Shown: piece after piece, positions 35,114 through 42,344 of the stretch
Layout of the letters: each line of letters begins with the position of its first letter
Position numbering within the stretch: the stretch's first letter is position 1
Assembly (NCBI RefSeq): GCF_032017025.1
Contig: NZ_DALZQO010000007.1
Location: 1 to 64,000, forward strand
DNA length: 64,000 bases
Direction of reading: 5' to 3'
Source: Hydrogenoanaerobacterium sp032017025
GTDB lineage: Bacteria > Bacillota > Clostridia > Oscillospirales > Ruminococcaceae
Notes under the pieces: generated by a model
The model's database searches: none
What the model was told of the DNA's origin: nothing
What the model saw: the letters and a program-made list of their open reading frames with translations, nothing else
Translations under genes and position numbers: made by a program

Positions 35114-36220
35114 ATGGAGAAAACTTTTATTTGCAGCCACTGTGAAACCGGGCACCCCGTCAGCAGCCTGTATGTTATGGAAGAGGAACAACTTTGCCCC
35201 GACTGCTGTGACGAATTAACGGCAGTCTGTGAGCATTGCGGCGAGCGCATCTGGAACAGCGATAACGACGGCTTTGAGGATGCTCCGCTTTGCCGACGTT
35301 GCTGCGACAACTACTACACCCGTTGTGATGACTGCGATTGTTTGCTGCCCAACCGAGAAGCACACTATACTAATGACGAGGATACACCCTATTGCGGCCA
35401 CTGTTACGAAAATCATCGCGGTGATGCCATTCAAGAATATTCCTATAAGCCTGAGCCGATATTCTACGGGGATGGTGCCCGATACTTCGGCGTGGAGCTT
35501 GAAATTGATAACGGCGGCAAGGATGACCAAAAGGCTCAGGAACTGCTAGATATCGGCAATTGGCAAAGTAATTATATTTACATCAAGTCGGACAGTTCCT
35601 TGGACGATGGTATGGAAATTGTCACCCACCCGATGACGCTGGCTTTTCACCAAAGCGACATGCCATGGCAGCAGATTTTGGCTCACGCATTGGAACTCGG
35701 TTATTCTTCACATAAGGCCATCACCTGCGGACTGCACATTCACGTCAACCGAAATTGCTTTGGTACGCCAATTGGAACTCAGGAGGACTGCATCAGCCGC
35801 GTACTGTTTTTTGTGGAGCGCTTTTGGGAGGAATTGCTACGGTTCAGCCGAAGAACAGCACATCAGGTGAAGCGTTGGGCAGCCCGATATGGCTACAAAA
35901 ACAACCCCAAAGCGATTCTGGCGCATGCAAAAGAGGGCTATTTCGGCAGATACGCCTGCGTCAATATCACCAACTACGCAACCATCGAGTTTCGAATTTT
36001 CCGCGGCACACTCAAATACAATACTCTCATCGCCACCTTGCAGCTCGTCAACGAGATTTGTGAGGTGGCTTTTTTATTGTCGGACGAGCAGCTTGCGGCT
36101 TTATCGTGGTGTGAATTTGTCGAGCAGTTGGATGTTCACAAATATTCCGAGCTCATCGCCTATCTCAAAGAACGCCGGCTGTATATCAACGAACCTGTGG
36201 AAAGCGAGGAGGATGAATAG
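35114..36220 (+). CDS. amidoligase-family enzyme with N-terminal Cys-rich zinc modules
   Basis: 368 aa. The first ~95 residues hold repeated CxxC knuckles (CSHC, CPDCC, CEHC, CRRCC, CDDCDC, CGHC), probably zinc ribbons. The rest is an Amidoligase_2 domain of glutamine-synthetase-like COOH-NH2 ligase fold: YFGVELEIDNGG, DGMEIVTHPM, CGLHIHVNRNCFG and IEFRIFRGTLKYNTL. Such enzymes are predicted to join amines to carboxylates with ATP. The gene overlaps the glutamine amidotransferase gene by one base, which suggests that the partner supplies ammonia. The start is ATG 35114 after GGAGGA. The substrate is unknown. Confidence 0.88.
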   Translation: MEKTFICSHCETGHPVSSLYVMEEEQLCPDCCDELTAVCEHCGERIWNSDNDGFEDAPLCRRCCDNYYTRCDDCDCLLPNREAHYTNDEDTPYCGHCYENHRGDAIQEYSYKPEPIFYGDGARYFGVELEIDNGGKDDQKAQELLDIGNWQSNYIYIKSDSSLDDGMEIVTHPMTLAFHQSDMPWQQILAHALELGYSSHKAITCGLHIHVNRNCFGTPIGTQEDCISRVLFFVERFWEELLRFSRRTAHQVKRWAARYGYKNNPKAILAHAKEGYFGRYACVNITNYATIEFRIFRGTLKYNTLIATLQLVNEICEVAFLLSDEQLAALSWCEFVEQLDVHKYSELIAYLKERRLYINEPVESEEDE

Positions 36221-37215
36221 TGTGCAGTCTGTTTGGAATCATCGACTATGAGGGCTACCTCAACCAACGGCAGAAGAGTCGGATTTTAAAAGTACTATCC
36301 AAAGAATGTGAGGTGCGGGGAACCGATGCGACCGGCTTTGCCTATGTATCACAGGGCAAACTGCAAATTCGCAAAGCTCCCCTGCCCGCTCACAAAATGA
36401 GCTTTTCGTTCCCCGCTGACGTACATATCATTATGGGGCATACGCGGATGGCAACACAGGGCAACGCAAAAAACATTGCCAACAACCATCCGTTTCGCGG
36501 TTATATCGGAGGCAGAGAATTTGCCCTTGCGCATAACGGCGTGATATGGAACGACAGGCCGCTAAGACGGCAGCACAATCTATCCAAAACGGAGATTGAA
36601 ACGGACAGCTATATTGCCGTGCAGTTGTTGGAACAAAACAAAGCCCTCACGCTCCAGAGCCTTGGCAACATGGCGGAGGAGGTCGAGGGTTCTTTTACGT
36701 TTACGGTGCTTGATGATCAGAACAGTCTCTATTTTATCAAAGGTGACAGTCCGTTAGCGCTCTATCATTACCCGAAGCAAGGCTACTATCTTTACGCCTC
36801 CACCGATGACATTCTGCAAAAAACATTGGCAAAGCTGGGGATGAAAAAAAGCAAGTACGATAAGTTAAACCTGATCTGCGGCGATATTTTAAAAATTGAT
36901 TGTTCGGGCAGACGGGAGCATTCGGAGTCTGACACTTCGAGTTTCATCACAGCAAGTTACCGCTGGTTCGACAGCCTTTATGAGAATAGTTTTTCGCATC
37001 ATCATAAAAAGCGGCACGGCGATATTTATCTCGACGTGCTTTATGAGTTTGCTGGCAATATAGGGGTATCAGAAGCTGATATTGACCTGCTGTTTGGGTA
37101 TGGCTACACCGAGGACGAAATCGAGGAGCTACTCTGCGATCCACTCTCCCTCGGGTATCTTCTGGATGAGATAAAAGGCATCGAACAAAGTGGACAAGAT
37201 TCTTTCTGGATGTAG
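36220..37215 (+). CDS. class II glutamine amidotransferase (Gn_AT_II)
   Basis: 331-aa Ntn-hydrolase. Cys2 of MCSLFGIIDYEG becomes the N-terminal nucleophile after Met removal. GHTRMATQGNAKNIANNHPF, LAHNGVIWNDR and ETDSYIAVQLLE are the glutaminase-site motifs. The start is a GTG sharing its G with the amidoligase stop (TAGTG), with GGAGG 7 nt upstream. It has no synthase domain of its own, so it probably works with the amidoligase. A deleted second copy is at 15513-16352. Confidence 0.9.
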   Translation: MCSLFGIIDYEGYLNQRQKSRILKVLSKECEVRGTDATGFAYVSQGKLQIRKAPLPAHKMSFSFPADVHIIMGHTRMATQGNAKNIANNHPFRGYIGGREFALAHNGVIWNDRPLRRQHNLSKTEIETDSYIAVQLLEQNKALTLQSLGNMAEEVEGSFTFTVLDDQNSLYFIKGDSPLALYHYPKQGYYLYASTDDILQKTLAKLGMKKSKYDKLNLICGDILKIDCSGRREHSESDTSSFITASYRWFDSLYENSFSHHHKKRHGDIYLDVLYEFAGNIGVSEADIDLLFGYGYTEDEIEELLCDPLSLGYLLDEIKGIEQSGQDSFWM

Positions 37216-37285
37216 CCAAAAGTACACCAACAGACATTTTTCAAACACCTGTGACATACATTTTACCAGTAGAGGAGATGACGAA

Positions 37286-37483
37286 ATGAAGGTAACCCAC
37301 ACCATACCGCCTTACAGCAGCCCCGAGTGCCGTGTTGAGGAACTAAACCGTGTCTACACACAACTCTGCGCACAATTTTACAAGCCCGATCCACGCCAAC
37401 GCTTTACCACAAAGCCGTCTTATATGCATTTTGTAAATCCGTTTTCAACTCGGCAGAGGCAGGACGAAAGGCCGTCTGCTTAA
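37286..37483 (+). CDS. small hypothetical protein of the amidoligase module
   Basis: 65 aa, starting MKVTHTIPPYSSPECRVEEL and ending in a basic, Arg/Gln-rich tail. AGAGGAG precedes the ATG. It is retained in both copies of the module between amidotransferase and recombinase. The family is unknown; it could be a peptide substrate or a small DNA-binding partner (speculation). Confidence 0.6.
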   Translation: MKVTHTIPPYSSPECRVEELNRVYTQLCAQFYKPDPRQRFTTKPSYMHFVNPFSTRQRQDERPSA

Positions 37484-37557
37484 CGTTTGGCATTTTGATG
37501 GCAGGCTGTTTTATCAGGGCAGCCTGCCATTACTCTTTTGAGAAAGGAGGAACCTAA

Positions 37558-39021
37558 TTGGATGCCATCTATACCAGACAATCGGTAGAAAAAAAAGACA
37601 GCCTATCGATAGAGGGGCAGATTGAGCTTTGTGCGCGTGAATGCAGGAGTGAATACACCGTTTATGCGGATAAAGGATACAGTGGAAAGAATACAAACCG
37701 CCCCGACTTTGAGCGGATGATGGAAGATATTATCGCAGGTAAAATCAGTAAGGTGGTTGTATATCGGCTTGACCGGTTCAGCCGTTCAATATCGGATTTT
37801 GGGCAGATCTGGAACATACTGCAAAAGCACAATGTGGAGTTTATCTCAATCAACGAGAAGTTTGATACCTCCACCCCAATGGGCAGAGCGATGCTGCACA
37901 TCATTATGGTGTTTGCACAGTTGGAGCGTGAGACGATTGCAGAGCGCATTAAGGACAACTACTATCAGCGTGCCAAGCATGGCTCGTGGCTCGGCGGCCC
38001 CGCACCGTTCGGGTTCACCATTGAACGTACATCAGAAAACGGAAAAAGCGTTCCCATTCTTGCTGCCAATGATGATATTGCGGTTGTAAAGCGCATTTTT
38101 AAAGAATATGCTCAGCCCGAAATGTCGCTCGGAAAGCTCGCGCGCATGCTGACGAACGAGGGTATCCCCTGTATGCAGCGCAAACATTGGGACAACGTAT
38201 CGCTTTCCCGCATTTTTCATAACCCCTGTTACGTCTGTGCCTCACCGGATGTATACCTTTATTATAAGCACAAAGGTGTCAACATCTCTGACAGCATTGA
38301 AGATTTCACAGAAGATTATGCCGGAATGCTGGTGGGGAAGCGTGACCGCGCTGCGGGCAAATACACCGATATTTCCGACTACCATTTTTCGCTTGCCAAC
38401 CATAAAGGAGTAATCCCCGCGGAGCTATGGCTGCAGTGCCAGTACAAATTGGACCTCAACCGCCAAATCAAAAACAGCGGGAAAGGTAAATACACCTGGC
38501 TTTCCGGGTTGCTGAAATGCGGGAGCTGCGGATATGGGATTAAAATCTCCAACGCCAAGGATAAGCTCTATCTGCGCTGCTCGGGACGCACCAATTACTC
38601 GGTTTGCAGTGAAAAATTTGTCTTATCCATCGCTGAGATTGAGGCAGCGGTGGGGGCAGAAATTGAGGCGCTGCTCTCGGGCTGTCGCTTGCAGCAAAGT
38701 GCCGTGGTTCCGCCTGCCGATTCGGACAGCCGCGCGACACTTGCACTGATTGAGGATAAAATCGAGCGGCTACTCTCCGCCTTAACTGAGGCAAACCATG
38801 TTTCGATGAAGTACATCAATAAGGAACTGGGAAAGCTTGATACACAGAAAAAGGAACTGCTGAAAAGCCTTACCGAGCAGGCTGTGCGCGGAATGAAGCA
38901 TGAACTCAAAGACATTGTTTTTTCTCAGCTTGATTTTGAAGAGAAAAAGGTGGTCGCGGCACGGCTTATTGAAAAAGTGATTCTTCACGGCGAAGACATT
39001 GAAATCGTATGGAAAGTATAA
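37558..39021 (+). CDS. large serine recombinase of the island
   Basis: 487 aa. Resolvase domain (1-150) with the nucleophile Ser in AIYTRQSVEKK and YRLDRFSRSISDF; recombinase domain (about 165-290, GGPAPFGFTIE, RIFHNPCYV); zinc ribbon (LKCGSCGYGI, CSGRTNYSVC); C-terminal coiled coil (about 395-450). The start is TTG 37558, 7 nt after AAAGGAGG. It lies next to the right attachment site and is the expected integrase/excisionase of the island. No separate directionality factor was recognised. Confidence 0.95.
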   Translation: MDAIYTRQSVEKKDSLSIEGQIELCARECRSEYTVYADKGYSGKNTNRPDFERMMEDIIAGKISKVVVYRLDRFSRSISDFGQIWNILQKHNVEFISINEKFDTSTPMGRAMLHIIMVFAQLERETIAERIKDNYYQRAKHGSWLGGPAPFGFTIERTSENGKSVPILAANDDIAVVKRIFKEYAQPEMSLGKLARMLTNEGIPCMQRKHWDNVSLSRIFHNPCYVCASPDVYLYYKHKGVNISDSIEDFTEDYAGMLVGKRDRAAGKYTDISDYHFSLANHKGVIPAELWLQCQYKLDLNRQIKNSGKGKYTWLSGLLKCGSCGYGIKISNAKDKLYLRCSGRTNYSVCSEKFVLSIAEIEAAVGAEIEALLSGCRLQQSAVVPPADSDSRATLALIEDKIERLLSALTEANHVSMKYINKELGKLDTQKKELLKSLTEQAVRGMKHELKDIVFSQLDFEEKKVVAARLIEKVILHGEDIEIVWKV

Positions 39022-39062
39022 ACTTTTAACTATTATTTTGCGTTAGAATACTACTAAGAGAA

Positions 39063-39085
39063 GCGGCAGCTGCCGCCTTTCTTTT
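39063..39085 (+). terminator. terminator after the recombinase gene
   Basis: Self-complementary GCGGCAGCTGCCGC (39063-39076) followed by a T-rich run, 42 nt after the recombinase stop. Confidence 0.6.
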
Positions 39086-39178
39086 TGCTGCTTTCTATAT
39101 AGATTTGCACTTAGAGATATATAATTAGCTTGTAAAATCTATATATTCTATTTTTATCCCGCATCATAAAAAGCCATA

Positions 39179-39213
39179 AAAAGAGCCTGCATTGCGGTAA
39201 TGCAGGCTCTTTT
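39179..39213. terminator. bidirectional Rho-independent terminator
   Basis: Perfect 15-bp arms (39179-39193 and 39199-39213) around a 5-nt loop, with U-tracts on both strands. It would stop transcription entering the island from the split deacetylase promoter, and outward transcription from the recombinase. Confidence 0.85.
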
Positions 39214-39333
39214 CCTATCGGACAAAGCGGGTTTTACAGGTACCCTCTTTTCTCTATTCATATGTTCCTGAAAACAGTATATTCTATCCCGCTATAAAAA
39301 GCAAATCAGCCCTTAAAAACCGCATTCTGCTGC

Positions 39334-39361
39334 GGGTTGGACTTTGTATGGGAACGCTCAC
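39334..39361 (-). other. right attachment site of the 22-kb island
   Basis: The island-side arm GGGTTGGACTTTGTATGGGA (39334-39353) is the exact reverse complement of the arm at 17318-17337. The shared core TCAC (GTGA on minus) is at 39358-39361. Outward lies deacetylase coding sequence. Joining both island ends gives arms of 20 bp with a 10-bp spacer whose central two bases are GA. Confidence 0.82.
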
Positions 39362-39890
39362 AGTCCCACTGGATTACACTGTGCCCCAAAGCGTTGGCTG
39401 TTTCAACAACGGTGTTGTTGTATGCACCGGAGGGAGCACGGAACAGCTTGGGGCGTACACCCGTAATCTTTTCTATGGCATCATCGCATTTTTGAATCTG
39501 CTGCTGGATTTGCTCGCGTGATTGGCTGGTCATATCGGGGTGGGAATAGGAATGGTTGCCCAGCTCATGCCCTGCTTCATACAATGCCTTTACGCTTTCA
39601 GGGTATTTTTCCGCCCATTGCCCTACCATAAAAAAAGTGGCTTTTACATCATTTTCTTTTAAAATTTGCAGTATCTGTGGTACATCGGCGTCATCCCATG
39701 CGCAATTAAATCCAAGCGCTACCACTTTTTCATCGGTTTCTACGGAATAGATGGGCAGCAGCCGTTTTCCGCCATCTACAAAAATTGCTTTTCCAATGTG
39801 ATTCGCCACTACAAAGGACGCTATGATACAGATACAAAGTGCTGATATCACAGCAATCAACCCGCGTTTTCCCACTACCCAATAGTTCAC
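39358..39890 (-). pseudogene. PdaB-like polysaccharide deacetylase, N-terminal part of the split gene
   Basis: It starts at GTG 39890, 7 nt after GGGGAGG (an ATG at 39908 is also open). A short membrane anchor (GLIAVISALCICIIASFVV) precedes the NodB domain: VVALGFNCAWDDADVP (motif 1), GHELGNHSYSHPDM (zinc His pair) and LFRAPSGAYNN (motif 3). The native sequence ends at VIQWDC; the frame then runs into the island and stops at 39306. With 17080-17315 it forms about 254 aa, the size of Bacillus PdaB. In motif 1 the usual catalytic Asp is Asn. PdaB acts in spores; that role here is inferred. Confidence 0.88.
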
Positions 39891-40212
39891 AATCAGGCCT
39901 CCCCGCATATTTCTGTTACAGCATATGCGTCAGGGCAAAAAAAAAGCCCATGCAGCTGCGCATGAGTCTAATAATTGGTCTGTCCCGTCTGCCGAGCCGG
40001 TATTCCGTCCACTCGACAGACTAACAGTTCTATTGATTCCTAACGGAAGTGTACTGATCTGTTTTTGGGTGCTGTGAAAGGTTTCATCTGCTGTATCGTA
40101 CCATCTCCTCCGTAGTTGATATTACTAGTATAACGGCGAGATATGATATACGCTTTACCAGAATTTGAACAGTTTTTGGACAATGGAAAACATTGTGTGA
40201 ACAGATTACCTT
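39891..40212. other. leader region between citramalate synthase and the deacetylase gene
   Basis: No gene. It holds a terminator-like hairpin and a second strong stem-loop (separate entry). AT-rich sequence near 40120-40200 may hold a promoter for the deacetylase gene, but I see no convincing consensus. Confidence 0.5.
39937..40021 (-). terminator. two-hairpin leader or terminator on the minus strand
   Basis: First a 10-bp stem (GTCTGTCGAG / CTCGGCAGAC, 40021-39987, one G-U pair). Then a hairpin around CATGC-GCAGCT-GCATG (39967-39946), followed by nine U residues (39945-39937). It terminates citramalate synthase transcripts or acts as a leader attenuator for the deacetylase gene. No known riboswitch class was recognised. 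Confidence 0.6.
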
Positions 40213-41823
40213 TTATATTTCGTCTAGCCGAAAGCCTTTCAGCTTCAGTGTGCCGCTGCGGGAATCCTGCAGCAGCTTATATTCCACCGAATCCACCAGT
40301 GCGTTCCAACTTGCTTCTATAATGTCGGCAGAAGCTCCAACCGTCGTCCATACCGAGATACCATCGGTCGTTTCAATAAGCACACGTACAATCGACGCCG
40401 TTGCTGCGCGCTGCTCGATGACGCGCACTTTAAAGTCGATAAGGCGCGTCTGTGCCAGTGTGGGGTAGAACACCTCAAGCGCCTTACGCAGCGCACGGTC
40501 AAGTGCATGCACCGGGCCGTCACCCTCTGCGGCGGTAATTTCGCTCATGCCGGCAACACATATCTTTATCATTGCGGAGGAGCTTTGTTTGTTTATGCTG
40601 GATTGCTCACCGATAATGCGAAAGTTCTCCAGCTCAAAGAAAGGCTTGAACATCCCAAGCTTTTTGAGCAGAAAAATTTCGAGGCTCGCCTGCGCCGATT
40701 CAAACTGATAACCCCTGTGCTCCAGTTCTTTGAGCGCTTCCATAACCTCCAACGTAACGGGCGATTCCCTCGTAATGGTGGGGTCAATCTGAGCAAGCTT
40801 ATTTGCCACCGCTGTTCTGCCCGCCACCTCGGACAGCAGGATATTACGATTGTTGCCGACAGATTCGGGCGAAATGCTTTCAAAGCTTTCGCGCAGTTTC
40901 TGAACGCCATCCACATGCATGCCGCCCTTGTGTGCAAATGCGCTTTTTCCTACAACGGGGGTATAGCCGGGGAGAATGTAGTTTGCAACTTCTGCAATGT
41001 AACGCGCGGTATGGGTAATCAGCTTCACTTTATCGGTAGGGATACAGCTATGCCCCAGCTTTAGCTGCAGAGCGGGAATTACCGTAGAGAGGTTAGTGTT
41101 GCCGCAGCGTTCGCCAAAGCCGATGTAGGTACCCTGCACCTGTGTGGCACCGCACTGTATCGCCTGTATGGAATTCGCCACCGCACAACCCATATCGTTG
41201 TGGCAGTGGATGCCTACCGCAGTGGCAAAGCGCTCACGCACCAGTGTGGTCATCTCGGCAATTTCATGCGGAAAGCACCCGCCGTTGGTATCGCAAAGTA
41301 CAAGGCAGGCAGCACCCGCATCTGCCGCCGCTTGCAGAGCTTGCATAGCATATTCAGCATTGCGCTTGTATCCGTCAAAAAAATGCTCCGCATCAAAAAA
41401 CACGGTTTTACCGTGTGATACAAAGTAATCGATTGTCTCATAAATCATGCTTAGGTTCTCTTCGAGCGTAGTCTGAAGCACCTCAGTGACATGCAAATCC
41501 CAGCATTTTCCAAAAATAGAGATGATATCGGTATCCGCGTTGATCAGCGCGGTACAGTTTTTATCCTCCTGTACCGGAATATTTTTGCGGCGTGTTGACC
41601 CAAATGCCACCAGCTTTGCATAGCGCAGCTCAAGCATTTTCGCCCGCTCAAAAAACTCCAAATCCTTTGGATTAGAGCCGGGATTCCCCGCTTCGATATA
41701 AGAGATACCGAGTTGATCGAGTTTTTTTACAATATTCAGCTTGTCATCCACTGAAAAGTAAATTCCCTCTGCCTGTGCACCGTCGCGCAGGGTGGAATCG
41801 AATATCTCAATTCGCCGTTCCAT
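40213..41823 (-). CDS. cimA: (R)-citramalate synthase
   Basis: 536-aa LeuA-family enzyme condensing pyruvate and acetyl-CoA to citramalate, the first step of the pyruvate route to isoleucine. The N-terminal catalytic barrel has IFDSTLRDGAQAEGI, GIHCHNDMGCAVANS and GERCGNTNLSTVIPAL; the C-terminal half has the LeuA regulatory domain (ALEVFYPTLAQTRLIDFKV). The FDSTLRDGAQ start and the linker favour CimA over isopropylmalate synthase. ATG 41823 follows GGAGG by 8 nt. Confidence 0.93.
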   Translation of the reverse strand: MERRIEIFDSTLRDGAQAEGIYFSVDDKLNIVKKLDQLGISYIEAGNPGSNPKDLEFFERAKMLELRYAKLVAFGSTRRKNIPVQEDKNCTALINADTDIISIFGKCWDLHVTEVLQTTLEENLSMIYETIDYFVSHGKTVFFDAEHFFDGYKRNAEYAMQALQAAADAGAACLVLCDTNGGCFPHEIAEMTTLVRERFATAVGIHCHNDMGCAVANSIQAIQCGATQVQGTYIGFGERCGNTNLSTVIPALQLKLGHSCIPTDKVKLITHTARYIAEVANYILPGYTPVVGKSAFAHKGGMHVDGVQKLRESFESISPESVGNNRNILLSEVAGRTAVANKLAQIDPTITRESPVTLEVMEALKELEHRGYQFESAQASLEIFLLKKLGMFKPFFELENFRIIGEQSSINKQSSSAMIKICVAGMSEITAAEGDGPVHALDRALRKALEVFYPTLAQTRLIDFKVRVIEQRAATASIVRVLIETTDGISVWTTVGASADIIEASWNALVDSVEYKLLQDSRSGTLKLKGFRLDEI

Positions 41824-41927
41824 CAAGCCGCCTCCCCAACAAACATAGCTTATTTTCGTTCATTTTATCACACATCCCCTAATTTTACCAGTGCAACTTG
41901 CTGCCGCATTTACACAGGCAACCGCGC

Positions 41928-41955
41928 AAAAAGGGCTGCACATGCAGCCCTTTTT
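41928..41955 (-). terminator. terminator after the Dabb gene
   Basis: 12-bp perfect arms AAAAAGGGCTGC and GCAGCCCTTTTT around a 4-nt loop, with U-tracts both ways. Confidence 0.85.
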
Positions 41956-41969
41956 ATAGTCAACGCTTG

Positions 41970-42266
41970 TTAAAACTCGCTGTCACACACGGCGCGGTCA
42001 CAAACCACTTTATGCACAAACTCTTTTACCTTTACATGCTCAGGGTGGTTTTGGTAAAACGCCAATGCCTCTTTGTTGTCACATTCGGAATACAGACACA
42101 AATCGTAGCCGCCCTCGGTGAAATTAAACCCGACCTCTGCCTTGCGCAGCCCGTCTACCTTACCCACAAGAGCCTCCAGCTTTTCTTTCATAAGCTCGCC
42201 GTTTTCACGCTTGGTGCGTCCCTCTGCCTCATCCTTGAGATTCCAAAACACAATGTGTCGAACCAT
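41970..42266 (-). CDS. Dabb (stress-responsive alpha/beta barrel) domain protein
   Basis: 98 aa, one dimeric alpha-beta barrel domain: MVRHIVFWNLKDEAEGRTK, LRKAEVGFNFTEGGYDLCLY and a typical YQNHPEHVKVKEFV. Such small proteins occur widely; most have no assigned substrate. Monocistronic with its own terminator. Confidence 0.88.
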   Translation of the reverse strand: MVRHIVFWNLKDEAEGRTKRENGELMKEKLEALVGKVDGLRKAEVGFNFTEGGYDLCLYSECDNKEALAFYQNHPEHVKVKEFVHKVVCDRAVCDSEF

Positions 42267-42344
42267 ATCTATTTACTCCTTGCTGCATTTGTTCTTATCT
42301 TTATTGTAATACGGTACTGAAAATCCGTCAACACACCGGTCATT

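Larger units (their letters stand above)
39022..39333. other. recombinase-attachment site intergenic region
   Basis: No gene. It contains two hairpins (39063-39085 and 39179-39213) and an AT-rich stretch. This is the usual spacing between an integrase gene and its attachment site. Confidence 0.6.
17312..39361. mobile_element. 22,046-bp serine-recombinase island inserted in a PdaB-like deacetylase gene
   Basis: The boundaries follow from the split deacetylase gene and the shared GTGA core at 17312-17315 and 39358-39361. Excision would regenerate an in-frame gene (551 + 232 nt = 261 codons counted from 39908) and a 50-bp attP with two perfect 20-bp inverted arms, a 10-bp spacer and GA at the exact centre. 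A large serine recombinase gene lies about 340 bp from the right site. The cargo is a surface-glycan locus, small XRE-linked genes and an amidoligase module. No conjugation or phage structural genes were seen, so it is integrative and perhaps mobilised by other elements. Confidence 0.85.

Noticed and set aside
17318..39353. 20-bp inverted repeats at 17318-17337 and 39334-39353 as terminal inverted repeats of a DNA transposon
   Set aside because: No DDE transposase and no flanking target duplication of the usual kind. The arms are fully explained as the two halves of a palindromic attP split by integration.
17318..39368. TGGGA (17322-17318 and 39368-39364) as the crossover core
   Set aside because: It also keeps the reading frame, but the crossover would then lie off-centre in the attP palindrome. 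GTGA puts GA at the exact centre.
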